Source: Williamsia sp. 1135 | Lineage (GTDB): Bacteria > Actinomycetota > Actinomycetes > Mycobacteriales > Mycobacteriaceae | NCBI RefSeq assembly: GCF_002095395.1 | Contig: NZ_MJEI01000106.1 | Span: forward strand, 124,001 to 188,000 | Reading direction: 5' to 3' | Length of the DNA: 64,000 nt | Part shown: piece by piece, positions 23,281-30,670 of the stretch | Layout: every line of letters begins with the position of its first letter | Numbering within the stretch: the stretch's first letter is position 1 | Program-made: the position numbers and the translations under genes | Notes under the pieces: model-generated | What the model saw: only the letters and a program-made list of their open reading frames with translations | What the model was told of the DNA's origin: nothing | Database searches by the model: none

Positions 23281-24045
23281 ATGACCGTTGCCGTGCAGAA
23301 CCCTGGCCTGTCCGCGCTCGCCGGAAAGGTCGCGGTCGTGACCGGGGCATCGTCGGGACTCGGAGCAGCCGTTGCCCGACTGCTGGCGTCGCGTGGCGCG
23401 CGAGTTCACGGTCTGGCACGAGACGAGGGTCGTTTGTCCGAGGTGTTTGCCGAGGTGCCGCAGGGCCGGTGGCGTGTCACCGACCTCGCCGATCCCGGTG
23501 CCTGCGCTGACGCGATCTCCGATACCGTCACGGAGTTCGGCCGTATCGATGCACTGGTGTACGTCGCGGGCGCGCACACCATGCGTACCCCCGCGGTCAC
23601 CGACGACGAGTGGCACCGTGACCTCGCCGTCAACCTGAACGGCCCGTTCTTCCTGTGCCGCGCCGCCCTGCCGCATCTTCTGCGGACGGCGGGCAACATC
23701 GTCAACGTCGCGTCGACCGCAGGAACCCAGGGACAGGCCTATTCGGCAGGATACTGCGCCGCGAAACACGGACTCGTGGGACTCACTAGGGCTTTGGCCG
23801 TCGAGTTCGCGCACACCGCGGTGCGGGTCAATGCGGTCTGTCCTGGCGGCATGCTGACCCCTCAGGTCAGCAATTTCGTCGCACCGGACGGCGCCGACTT
23901 CGACCTCATCATGCGAACCGCATCGCCGCGGGGCATGTCGAAACCCGACGAGGTGGCACAACTCATCGCCTTTCTGGCCAGCGATGACGCTTCGGCAGTG
24001 CACGGCGCCGTGTACGCCGCCGACAACGGCCGCTCGGCCGACTGA
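23281..24045 (+). CDS. Short-chain dehydrogenase/reductase (SDR)
   Basis: 254 aa. Rossmann fold motif TGASSGLG near residue 22, NAG replaced by VAG in YVAGAHT, catalytic Ser in VNVASTAG, and Tyr-Lys in YCAAKHG. The end DDASAVHGAVYAADNG is the usual SDR C-terminus, with V/A instead of the common TG-VDGG. The substrate cannot be told from the sequence. It stands alone on the plus strand after the esterase remnant and converges on the VOC gene. A 6-bp GC hairpin separates them. Confidence 0.88.
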   Translation: MTVAVQNPGLSALAGKVAVVTGASSGLGAAVARLLASRGARVHGLARDEGRLSEVFAEVPQGRWRVTDLADPGACADAISDTVTEFGRIDALVYVAGAHTMRTPAVTDDEWHRDLAVNLNGPFFLCRAALPHLLRTAGNIVNVASTAGTQGQAYSAGYCAAKHGLVGLTRALAVEFAHTAVRVNAVCPGGMLTPQVSNFVAPDGADFDLIMRTASPRGMSKPDEVAQLIAFLASDDASAVHGAVYAADNGRSAD

Positions 24046-24054
24046 CCCCGGGTG

Positions 24055-24071
24055 GGCCGGGAGATCCGGCC
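24055..24071. terminator. Short GC hairpin between convergent genes
   Basis: GGCCGG (24055-24060), loop GAGAT, CCGGCC (24066-24071), in the 33-bp gap between the SDR and VOC genes. No T-run follows. It does not belong to the long ACCTGCGG hairpin family found between other convergent pairs. Confidence 0.35.
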
Positions 24072-24078
24072 GATGGGC

Positions 24079-24594
24079 TCAACGCTGCCAGGGGTTCGCG
24101 TACCCGTGCGGCACCAGGCCGTCGAACATCGACCGCATGTCGTCCGAGAGCTTCATCAGTTCGACGTACGACCCAAGGGTGCCGCCCTCGATGTAAACGA
24201 ATTCCATTCCCACACCGGAGAATTCGCCGGATTGAACGATGTCGACGCCGGCTGTGCGTAGTTGTTCGACGGTGCGGTCGAAGTCCTCCGGAATCCAGGC
24301 GACGTGATGGAGGCCTGGTCCATGGGAGCTCAGGAACTCGGCGTACAGATTGTCGCCTGCCACGGGTTCGATGAGTTCGAGCTGCTGTCCACCGGCATAT
24401 CCGAGAGACACGTGGATGGTGTAGTCGGCGGGCCGTCCGCGATAGGTGCAGCGTTCGGGCGTGAACGCGACATCAGGGATGCGGAGCCAGGAGTCGACGC
24501 CGTAGGCCGCCGTGAACTCTTTCTCGGCGGCCGCGATGTCGGCTACGACCCAGGCGAGTTGAAAGATCGGCCCGTGCGCATACGGCGGCGTCAC
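24079..24594 (-). CDS. VOC-superfamily (glyoxalase/dioxygenase-like) protein
   Basis: 171 aa from the GTG at 24594, which overlaps the stop of the upstream gene as GTGA; the longer frame is a shadow. It has two beta-alpha-beta-beta-beta modules: FQLAWVVADIAAAEKEF with LELIEPVAG in the first, and HHVAWIPEDFDRTVEQLRTA with VELM in the second. The metal-type positions His (HHVAW) and Glu (YVELM, LELIEP) are present, suggesting a metal-dependent lyase, epimerase or dioxygenase. The substrate is unknown. Its coupling to a small membrane protein gene is not informative. Confidence 0.8.
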   Translation of the reverse strand: MTPPYAHGPIFQLAWVVADIAAAEKEFTAAYGVDSWLRIPDVAFTPERCTYRGRPADYTIHVSLGYAGGQQLELIEPVAGDNLYAEFLSSHGPGLHHVAWIPEDFDRTVEQLRTAGVDIVQSGEFSGVGMEFVYIEGGTLGSYVELMKLSDDMRSMFDGLVPHGYANPWQR

Positions 24595-25106
24595 AGGCCG
24601 TCCAGGGCGAAGGCGAACCACATCGCGCCGACGAGCACGCAGAGCAGGGTCACCAAACCTCCGACGATGATTCCGGTCCACGCCTGCGCCTCACCGGATT
24701 CGTTCGGCCGGTCTCTGATCTGCCCGAGCCCGATGATGCCGAGGACCACGCCGACCGGCGCGAGTGCCAACCCGAAGCACATGAAGACACCCGGGATGGC
24801 GACCAGTGAGCAGACCATCGCCGCAGTCGACATGGCGTTCGTCTTCGGCGGGGCCGCCAGATGCGGAGCCATCAGATAGGGATTGAGGGAGTAGGGCCCC
24901 GGGAAGTGGCTCGGCGGGTACGCGACAGGATAGGGCGGATACAGCTGATCGAGGGCGGCGAGGGGGTCGGCCTGGTACGGCGGGTACGGGTCGTACGGCT
25001 GCCAATACTCGGCATCGGCCGCGGGCGGTGCGGGGTACTTGTTCAGATCCGGCCCGGTGTCCCGATCCCCACCCGTGGTCCGATTCGCCCCGTCAGCATC
25101 GGTCAT
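24591..25106 (-). CDS. DUF4190-type two-TM protein with Pro/Tyr-rich N-terminus
   Basis: 171 aa, ATG at 25106 with GAGAGG upstream. The first 85 residues are disordered and rich in Pro and Tyr (PYDPYPPYQADP). Two hydrophobic hairpins follow: AMVCSLVAIPGVFMCFGLAL, then APVGVVLGIIGLGQI with a short loop, then IIVGGLVTLLCVLVGAMWFAF. This is the DUF4190 layout, in which the soluble tail probably faces the cytoplasm. Function unknown. The stop overlaps the VOC gene start. Confidence 0.8.
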   Translation of the reverse strand: MTDADGANRTTGGDRDTGPDLNKYPAPPAADAEYWQPYDPYPPYQADPLAALDQLYPPYPVAYPPSHFPGPYSLNPYLMAPHLAAPPKTNAMSTAAMVCSLVAIPGVFMCFGLALAPVGVVLGIIGLGQIRDRPNESGEAQAWTGIIVGGLVTLLCVLVGAMWFAFALDGL

Positions 25107-25230
25107 CGGTGCCTCTCGTCGACTGTGGCCGCCAGTTTAAAGGAAGCGGGGTGGGGGCTGGTGTGATCTGTCCGACGTTCGAAGGACGGGAGAAGGTGAG
25201 GGCCGCAGGTGGCGGGGGAGCGGATACAGC

Positions 25231-25262
25231 GATGCCCGGCCACGTGAACGTTGCCGGGCATC
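25231..25262 (-). terminator. Terminator hairpin of the lipoprotein gene
   Basis: GATGCCCGGC (25231-25240) pairs perfectly with GCCGGGCATC (25253-25262) around a 12-nt loop, 22 bp beyond the lipoprotein stop. No T-tract, as is common in this GC range. The rest of the gap 25107-25230 shows nothing else clear. Confidence 0.6.
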
Positions 25263-25283
25263 GTCAGAGGGTGACCGTCGGGA

Positions 25284-25814
25284 TCAACCGCCGTGGCTGC
25301 CGCCCATCGAGGCGAGATCGGCGATCGAGGTGGACGAGAGCTTCCACTGCCCGCCGGCGTTGACGAAGGTGACCGGCATGGCAACGGGCGCGGGTGCGTG
25401 AGGGCTCGCAACCTCGACGTTCACGGTCGCCGTGTCGGCCCCGTCGGCCGTCACGGTGGTGACGGTGAACTTGTCGGGTGTGTATCCGGCCGCGGTGAAG
25501 CCGCGCGCGAGTCCGGACAGCTGCATCCCGATCCCGGGGTCGGTCGAGTCGACCAGCTTCGCCGCCTCCGCGGGGTCCGTGTCGGGCGAGAGAACAGTAC
25601 GCAAGGTGGCCTGAGCCTCGGTGACCTCCAGTGCACTCGCGGTTTCACTGCCGGCACCCGAACTGCTCGACGTCGAGGCCTCGGCCGACGTCTCGGCGGC
25701 AACCGAACTCGTCGTCGTGGACGAATCCGAGCTGCTGTCGTCACTGCACGCGGCGGCACCGAACACGGCCAGACCGATCAGGGCCGCCGTGGCCGTACTC
25801 TTGCGGATGTTCAT
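25284..25814 (-). CDS. MTB12-like lipoprotein
   Basis: 176 aa, ATG at 25814 with GAGGAG upstream. The signal peptide ends in a lipobox (VFGAAAC, Cys23), so the protein should be lipid-anchored on the outer face of the membrane. A Ser/Thr/Glu-rich linker of about 35 residues follows, then an alpha/beta domain ending in MPVTFVNAGGQWKLSSTSIA. That end matches the low-molecular-weight antigen MTB12 (CFP-2) fold of mycobacteria, here on a lipid anchor instead of fully secreted. Function unknown. It is divergent from the ribosomal operon. Confidence 0.82.
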   Translation of the reverse strand: MNIRKSTATAALIGLAVFGAAACSDDSSSDSSTTTSSVAAETSAEASTSSSSGAGSETASALEVTEAQATLRTVLSPDTDPAEAAKLVDSTDPGIGMQLSGLARGFTAAGYTPDKFTVTTVTADGADTATVNVEVASPHAPAPVAMPVTFVNAGGQWKLSSTSIADLASMGGSHGG

Positions 25815-25899
25815 ATCTCACTCCTCGACACCTGGTTGGTAAGCCAACACTAACCTAGCTTCGCGAGGCGTCCGCGGGCCATGTGGCAGCCACAGTGAT

Positions 25900-25940
25900 T
25901 TGGTTTCCACCAGGGAGTTCCCTACACTAGAACGGTTGCC
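25900..25940 (+). promoter_or_regulatory. Promoter of the first half of the spc operon
   Basis: TTGGTT (25900-25905), 17-bp spacer, TACACT (25923-25928). Bases 25916-25940 are identical over 25 bp to 32537-32561 upstream of rpsH, the same distance from a TTGG -35 element. About 90 nt of leader precede rplN. Confidence 0.6.
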
Positions 25941-26029
25941 TGGGCACTTCCGTGTCGCGGGTGGCAAGACCGCGCGCGTCGGGTCGGAAATCCGGCGGGC
26001 ATATTTGCAAACCAGGTCAAGGAGAAAAA

Positions 26030-26398
26030 GTGATCCAGCAGGAGTCACGCCTGCGGGTTGCCGACAACACCGGTGCCAAGGAAATCTTGTGCATCCGCGT
26101 GCTCGGAGGCTCGTCACGGCGCTACGCCGGCATCGGGGACGTCATCGTCGCCACTGTCAAAGACGCCATCCCCGGCGGAAACATCAAGCGGGGAGAGGTC
26201 GTCAAGGCGGTCATCGTGCGCACCACCAAGGAGCGCCGTCGTGCTGATGGTTCGTACATCAAGTTCGACGAGAATGCCGCCGTCATCATCAAGAACGAGA
26301 GCGATCCTCGCGGAACCCGCATCTTCGGCCCGGTCGGCCGCGAGCTGCGCGAGAAGAAGTTCATGAAGATCGTCTCGCTGGCTCCGGAGGTGCTCTGA
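26030..26398 (+). CDS. rplN: 50S ribosomal protein L14
   Basis: 122 aa from GTG 26030 with AAGGAG 5 nt upstream, reading [18 protein letters not shown], the universal L14 start. Full length, ending [10 protein letters not shown]14 binds 23S rRNA next to L19 and bridges to the small subunit. It is the first gene of the spc operon half here; the neighbouring S10 operon genes (rpsQ etc.) are not upstream, since a lipoprotein gene diverges instead. The rplX start follows after one base. Confidence 0.97.
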   Translation: MIQQESRLRVADNTGAKEILCIRVLGGSSRRYAGIGDVIVATVKDAIPGGNIKRGEVVKAVIVRTTKERRRADGSYIKFDENAAVIIKNESDPRGTRIFGPVGRELREKKFMKIVSLAPEVL

Positions 26399-26399
26399 C

Positions 26400-26714
26400 A
26401 TGAAGGTTCACAAGGGTGACACCGTCATCGTCGTCGCAGGCAAGGACAAGGGCGCAAAGGGCAAGGTCATCGAGTCCTACCCAGCGCGTAACCGCATCCT
26501 CGTCGAAGGCGTCAACCGCATCAAGAAGCACACTTCCGCCTCGCAGAATGAACGCGGCGCATCCTCGGGCGGCATCGTCACCCAGGAAGCCGCCATCCAC
26601 GTCTCGAACGTGATGGTTGTTGATTCCGACGGCAATCCGACGCGCATCGGCTACCGCACCGACGACAACGGCAAGCGCGTCCGCATTTCCCGCAAGAACG
26701 GGAAGGACATCTGA
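26400..26714 (+). CDS. rplX: 50S ribosomal protein L24
   Basis: 104 aa. The KOW motif near the N-terminus ([18 protein letters not shown]) and the NRIKKHTS segment identify L24, an early 50S assembly protein. One base separates it from rplN and one from rplE, so it is co-translated in the operon. Confidence 0.97.
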   Translation: MKVHKGDTVIVVAGKDKGAKGKVIESYPARNRILVEGVNRIKKHTSASQNERGASSGGIVTQEAAIHVSNVMVVDSDGNPTRIGYRTDDNGKRVRISRKNGKDI

Positions 26715-26715
26715 C

Positions 26716-27294
26716 ATGAGCACCACTGAGAAGATCCAGCCTCGGCTGAAGCTCCGCTACCGCGCGGAGATCAAGGACGCGCTCAACGAGCAGTTCCAGT
26801 ACGACAACGTCATGCAGATCCCCGGCGTGGTCAAGGTCGTCGTGAACATGGGTGTCGGCGACGCCGCCCGTGATTCCAAGCTGATCAACGGCGCGGTCAA
26901 AGACCTCGAGCTGATCACCGGCCAGAAGCCAGAGGTCCGCAAGGCCCGCAAGTCGATCGCGCAGTTCAAACTGCGTGAGGGCATGCCCATCGGTGCGCGC
27001 GTCACTCTTCGTGGCGATCGCATGTGGGAGTTCCTCGACCGGCTCGTCTCCATCGCGCTGCCTCGTATCAGGGACTTCCGCGGTCTGAGCGATCGCCAGT
27101 TCGACGGCAACGGCAACTACACCTTCGGTCTCAACGAGCAGTCGATGTTCCACGAGATCAACATCGACAACATCGATCGGCCCCGCGGCATGGACATCAC
27201 CGTCGTCACCACCGCGACCAACGATGACGAAGGTCGGGCACTGCTGCGTCAGCTCGGCTTCCCGTTCAAAGACCCCAACGTGAAGGACAACTGA
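26716..27294 (+). CDS. rplE: 50S ribosomal protein L5
   Basis: 192 aa from ATG 26716; an upstream in-frame ATG would overlap rplX and is not used. Shows [14 protein letters not shown], the [15 protein letters not shown] segment and the C-terminal [15 protein letters not shown] of L5. L5 contacts 5S rRNA and the P-site tRNA. One base separates it from the next gene. Confidence 0.97.
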   Translation: MSTTEKIQPRLKLRYRAEIKDALNEQFQYDNVMQIPGVVKVVVNMGVGDAARDSKLINGAVKDLELITGQKPEVRKARKSIAQFKLREGMPIGARVTLRGDRMWEFLDRLVSIALPRIRDFRGLSDRQFDGNGNYTFGLNEQSMFHEINIDNIDRPRGMDITVVTTATNDDEGRALLRQLGFPFKDPNVKDN

Positions 27295-27295
27295 C

Positions 27296-27481
27296 ATGGC
27301 AAAGAAGGCTCTGGTCAACAAGGCCAACAAGAAGCCCAAGTTCGCCGTGCGTGGCTACACCCGGTGCAACCGTTGCGGACGCCCGCACTCGGTCTTCCGC
27401 AAGTTCGGCCTGTGCCGTATCTGCTTGCGCGAGATGGCACACGCGGGCGAGCTGCCCGGTGTGCAGAAGAGCAGCTGGTGA
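27296..27481 (+). CDS. rpsN: 30S ribosomal protein S14, zinc-binding short form
   Basis: 61 aa (type Z; also called rpsZ) with the two zinc ligand pairs CNRC and CRIC. The zinc form indicates the ancestral copy that is used when zinc is available. In related genomes rpsH follows directly; here the operon breaks off at this gene, with a long hairpin 20 bp beyond the stop. Confidence 0.96.
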   Translation: MAKKALVNKANKKPKFAVRGYTRCNRCGRPHSVFRKFGLCRICLREMAHAGELPGVQKSSW

Positions 27482-27501
27482 TTTTGTAGCCTCACGGCTC
27501 G

Positions 27502-27569
27502 CAAACGCTCCACTTTTACAAAGACGCTCCACCTATTGGTGGAGCGTCTTTGTGTTTCCGGAGCGTTTG
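27502..27569 (+). terminator. Nested long hairpin ending the first spc half
   Basis: Inner stem of 16 perfect bp (27518-27533 with 27538-27553, ACAAAGACGCTCCACC) around a TATT loop. Outer arms CAAACGCTCC (27502-27511) and GGAGCGTTTG (27560-27569) also pair, giving a two-part cruciform separated by 6-nt bulges. It closes rplN-rplX-rplE-rpsN and also faces the convergent DUF4262 gene. Confidence 0.8.
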
Positions 27570-27595
27570 TCGGAATGAGATACCGCGGGCTGTGG

Positions 27596-28198
27596 CTACT
27601 TTCGGCGCCGGTGTGCCTGCCGTCGGTGGGCTCTGTTGGGTCCACGTGCGTGAATGATGTCGTGAGGTCCACCAGGTTGCTGCCGCCCCAGTGGCATCAC
27701 CCCCTTGACCTGTTGGTCATCGGGCAACAGAGCGTAGTCATCCATCCACGGATACCTGCCGTGCTCGTCGGACCAGACGACCTGGAGGGCAGCCGAATTC
27801 GGGAACAGCTCGTTGGTGATCAGCAGATCGCTCTTGTCGACGAGTTCGATCAGTCGGACCGGTGCTTGCAGTGCGCGTAGCGACAACTCGATGCCCTGCG
27901 CGACGATGGCGCTCCACTGGTACCCATGGAGAAGGTCGCCCAGTTCGTCGAGCACCCGCCCACTGGTTCTCGCGTTCAGTCCGTACACCGCCAGTTCGGG
28001 CAGCGAATGCATCACCAGGCCGGTCGTATATGCGAATGAGCAGTCGGGCGGTCGGCAGTCGTCCGAGTCGCATTCGCATTCGTCGCTGACGGCGGTGATG
28101 AGCCACCGTTCTGTCTTGACCCTGCTGATCGCCGAATTGACCAGCGGGTGGGGATGCCAGCGCGGAAGGCTCCTGATCGCCTCGGTGTAGTCCGACAT
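27596..28198 (-). CDS. DUF4262 domain protein
   Basis: 200 aa from ATG 28198, chosen because AAAGGAG lies 6 nt upstream; the longer frame to 28249 lacks a site. It has the DUF4262 pattern: CSFAYTTGL near residue 55, HSLPELAVYGL, and a C-terminal VWSDEHGRYPWM. A Cys/Asp-rich insertion (CECDSDDCRPPDC) before it is unusual and could bind a metal. Function unknown. It is the first of four genes inserted between rpsN and rpsH. Confidence 0.75.
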   Translation of the reverse strand: MSDYTEAIRSLPRWHPHPLVNSAISRVKTERWLITAVSDECECDSDDCRPPDCSFAYTTGLVMHSLPELAVYGLNARTSGRVLDELGDLLHGYQWSAIVAQGIELSLRALQAPVRLIELVDKSDLLITNELFPNSAALQVVWSDEHGRYPWMDDYALLPDDQQVKGVMPLGRQQPGGPHDIIHARGPNRAHRRQAHRRRK

Positions 28199-28251
28199 GT
28201 TCGCTCCTTTGTTCGATGTTGAGACGAGTGGAGCAGTGCCTGCTGACAAGT

Positions 28252-28299
28252 GGCGATCTTTGTCCCCTTAAGGACAACCGGACGGGAATGTTCCCTCCG
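28252..28299 (+). repeat. Left flanking repeat of the DUF559 gene
   Basis: GGCGATCTTTGTCCCC (28252-28267) is inverted, with one indel, at 29230-29245. GGGAATGTTCCCTCCG (28284-28299) is repeated exactly and in the same direction at 29204-29219. The pair brackets the DUF559 reading frame. Confidence 0.65.
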
Positions 28300-28351
28300 T
28301 GACTACGGAAAGGGCCGATTTTCACCACGAGTGAACCGGTACCCGTCTGCC

Positions 28352-29248
28352 ATGCGTCGGATGGTCATGGATGGTGGTGTCTACAGCCGAAACGAGCTGC
28401 GCCGACTCGGGGTCGACGAACCCCACCTGCGCAGGTGCGTGCGGGACGGCTCGTTGACCAGGCTGCGCTCTGGCTGGTATGCGACTGCCACGCCGGATCC
28501 CGATGTGGCGGAGGCGGTTCGGCGCGGGGGAGTTCTCGGGTGTGTCTCGGCCTTGCGCAAGCACGGGCTGTGGGTCCCGCCCGGCTACTACGACCGCCTG
28601 CACGTCCGCGCGAGCAAGCACGGCAAGCAGCTACGGGCCGGATCCTGCCAAGGTCCCGGTCGACCGAGGCCGGCGGACGCGGCGCTCGATTCCGTTCCGG
28701 TTGCGCTGGGTTGCGCGTCCCGGTGCATGTCGGCCGAGGATTGGGTCGTCGTCTGCGATTCGGTCCTGAACACCCTCGGACTGACCGTGTCGAAGTTGCA
28801 GCTGGAGATGGGGACCATCTCAGGGCAAATCAGGAACCTGATGGACAAGTGTGACCAGCGCTCTCAGTCAGGTACGGAGTCGCTGGCCCGTCTCAGGTTG
28901 CGCGCCGCGGGGTTCACCGTGCATGTCCAGCCGTCGATACCAGAGGTCGGATGGGTCGATCTGCGCGTGGGACGACTGCTCATCGAATGCGATAGCAAAG
29001 AACATCACACCAGTTTCGACAACTACCAGAATGACCGACGCCGCGACCGAAATGCGTTGGTCGGCAGGTGGTTGACCATGCGGATCACGTATGACGACGT
29101 GCTGTACGGCTGGAACGAAGTCATGGCTGATGTCCGGGCGATCACCCAGACCGATCGTCACCGGATGCGACAGCGAAACTCGGCCCGGTCAGCGCCGGCC
29201 GAGGGGAATGTTCCCTCCGCCCCACCTGAGGGGGACAAAATCGCCTGA
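28352..29248 (+). CDS. AbiEi-type N-terminus plus DUF559 nuclease-like protein
   Basis: About 298 aa from ATG 28352 (the start is uncertain; GTG 28331 or ATG 28250 are possible and none has a strong ribosome-binding site). The N-terminus is a winged-helix AbiEi-like region (GGVYSRNELRRLGVDEPHLR, LTRLRSGWYATA). The C-terminus is a Vsr/DUF559-type PD-(D/E)xK fold: ESLARLRLRAAGF, VDLRVGRLLIECDSKEHH, then NDRRRDRNALVGRW. Such proteins are common and multicopy in mycolata; their biological role is not known, though restriction or toxin-antitoxin roles are suggested by the folds. The last 15 codons are built from the right flanking repeat. Confidence 0.75.
   Translation: MRRMVMDGGVYSRNELRRLGVDEPHLRRCVRDGSLTRLRSGWYATATPDPDVAEAVRRGGVLGCVSALRKHGLWVPPGYYDRLHVRASKHGKQLRAGSCQGPGRPRPADAALDSVPVALGCASRCMSAEDWVVVCDSVLNTLGLTVSKLQLEMGTISGQIRNLMDKCDQRSQSGTESLARLRLRAAGFTVHVQPSIPEVGWVDLRVGRLLIECDSKEHHTSFDNYQNDRRRDRNALVGRWLTMRITYDDVLYGWNEVMADVRAITQTDRHRMRQRNSARSAPAEGNVPSAPPEGDKIA
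29204..29245 (+). repeat. Right flanking repeat of the DUF559 gene
   Basis: Contains the direct copy GGGAATGTTCCCTCCG (29204-29219) and the inverted copy GGGGGACAAAATCGCC (29230-29245) of the left repeat. It lies inside the 3' end of the reading frame. Confidence 0.65.
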
Positions 29249-29250
29249 AC

Positions 29251-30654
29251 CTACCGCCCGAGTAAACCGCCGAGGCCGCCTTGCACACCGGATTGGCTGC
29301 CGCCGCCGGTACCGCCGATCAATCCGCCCGGTGGCATCTCCGACGGTTGGACGACGACGAAACCCTGTCCGCTGAACGCGAGGGTGAAACGCTCGCCGGT
29401 GCTGCGACCCATGAGCGTCCCGAGATTGAAGGAGTCGTTGCGCTTGACGCTGGTCTGCAGACTCGACGACCACGCGACCGCGGCGTTGGGGTCGGCAAAG
29501 GTCTGCTGATCGACGGTCAGGACCACCGGGTTGCCGTCGGTGGTGATCGCGATGCGACCACGACCGGTGAAGACACAGTTGAACAGTCCGGCGTTGCCCT
29601 GGGCGCCGGCACCTTGGACGCGTTTGACGTCGTAGGTCAGGGTGGAATCGAACGCGAGGACGTTGGCGCCGTTGATGGTCAGGCCGTCCGACCCGTCGAG
29701 GTCGATCAGGTGGACGTCGCTCGCGGCGTCGGCGAGGAACAGGTCGCCGCGGCCGGTCACCTTCATCAGCGGCACACCCTCGCCCGTGAGGGTGTTGCGG
29801 ATGGCGCGGCTGATGCCGCCCGAGCCGAGCGCCTCGAACTTCAGATCGCCCTGATAGGCGACCATCGACCCGGACCGCGCCATCACCTCGCCGTTCATGC
29901 CGACCCGGCACATCTTGCTGCCCTGCTTCTGGATGCCGGTTCCCGACACCTCCGCGTGTGCCGGGTTGAAAAGGTCACTGTTCATGGCGTGAACTCCCTG
30001 CTGCTGGGGCGAAGGTGCGGGCGGTGGCGTCTGCGGGTAGGCGGGTTGCGGCGGCGGCGGTGAGCCCTGCGTGGCCGGTGGTGATCCCTGGCTCGCAGGT
30101 GGCCACGGCATCGGATCGGGTGTTTGCGCAGGCGGCGGGGGATCGTCGTCGACCTGGATCCCGAAGGCCCGGGCCAGACCTGCGAGTCCGTCGTCGTATC
30201 CCTGGCCGACGGCGCGGACCTTCCAGGTGTCGCCGCGCCGGTAGACCTCCATACACACGACACCGGCCTCGGAGGTCAGTTGCGCCGGGGTGAACGACAC
30301 CGTGGGAGCGCCGGAGCCGTCGCGGAGCTCGGCCCGAAGCGTGCCCGCCGTCGCGAAGGCGGTGGGCCCGGTGCCGTCGAGGCTGGCCGTGATCGCGACC
30401 GTCTCGATGTCGCGGGGCAGGCGCGTGGTGTCGATGGTGATCACGTCTGTTCGACCGGCACTGCTGTAACTGACACCGGGACCGGACGCCTGGTTGTAGA
30501 AGATCAGGTCGTCGTCGGAGCGGACCCGGCCCGATGTGGTCAGCAGCACCGCCGACGTGTTGACCGGCGACGCACAGGTGACCGTTACGCTGACCTGCGG
30601 TGATGGTAGGGGAGTGTTCTCTCCCGGAGCGAGTTCTCTCATGACCTGCTCCAT
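29251..30654 (-). CDS. TerD - AIM24 fusion protein
   Basis: 467 aa. Residues about 1-175 form a TerD (tellurium/stress) domain: SDDDLIFYNQ, DVITIDTTRLP, VCMEVYRRGDTWKVRAVGQG. A Pro/Gln-rich linker of about 50 residues follows. Residues about 225-467 form an AIM24 (TIGR00266) beta-prism: SKMCRVGMNGEVMARSGSM, FLADAASDVHLIDL, and a Gly-rich tail. TerD proteins bind calcium and are linked to stress and phage defence islands; AIM24 is of unclear role. The start may be ATG 30654 or ATG 30642, which has the better-placed GGAG. It lies in the segment inserted into the spc operon and follows the membrane hydrolase gene by 16 bp. Confidence 0.85.
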   Translation of the reverse strand: MEQVMRELAPGENTPLPSPQVSVTVTCASPVNTSAVLLTTSGRVRSDDDLIFYNQASGPGVSYSSAGRTDVITIDTTRLPRDIETVAITASLDGTGPTAFATAGTLRAELRDGSGAPTVSFTPAQLTSEAGVVCMEVYRRGDTWKVRAVGQGYDDGLAGLARAFGIQVDDDPPPPAQTPDPMPWPPASQGSPPATQGSPPPPQPAYPQTPPPAPSPQQQGVHAMNSDLFNPAHAEVSGTGIQKQGSKMCRVGMNGEVMARSGSMVAYQGDLKFEALGSGGISRAIRNTLTGEGVPLMKVTGRGDLFLADAASDVHLIDLDGSDGLTINGANVLAFDSTLTYDVKRVQGAGAQGNAGLFNCVFTGRGRIAITTDGNPVVLTVDQQTFADPNAAVAWSSSLQTSVKRNDSFNLGTLMGRSTGERFTLAFSGQGFVVVQPSEMPPGGLIGGTGGGSQSGVQGGLGGLLGR

Positions 30655-30670
30655 TGTTCCAGGCGGTGGG

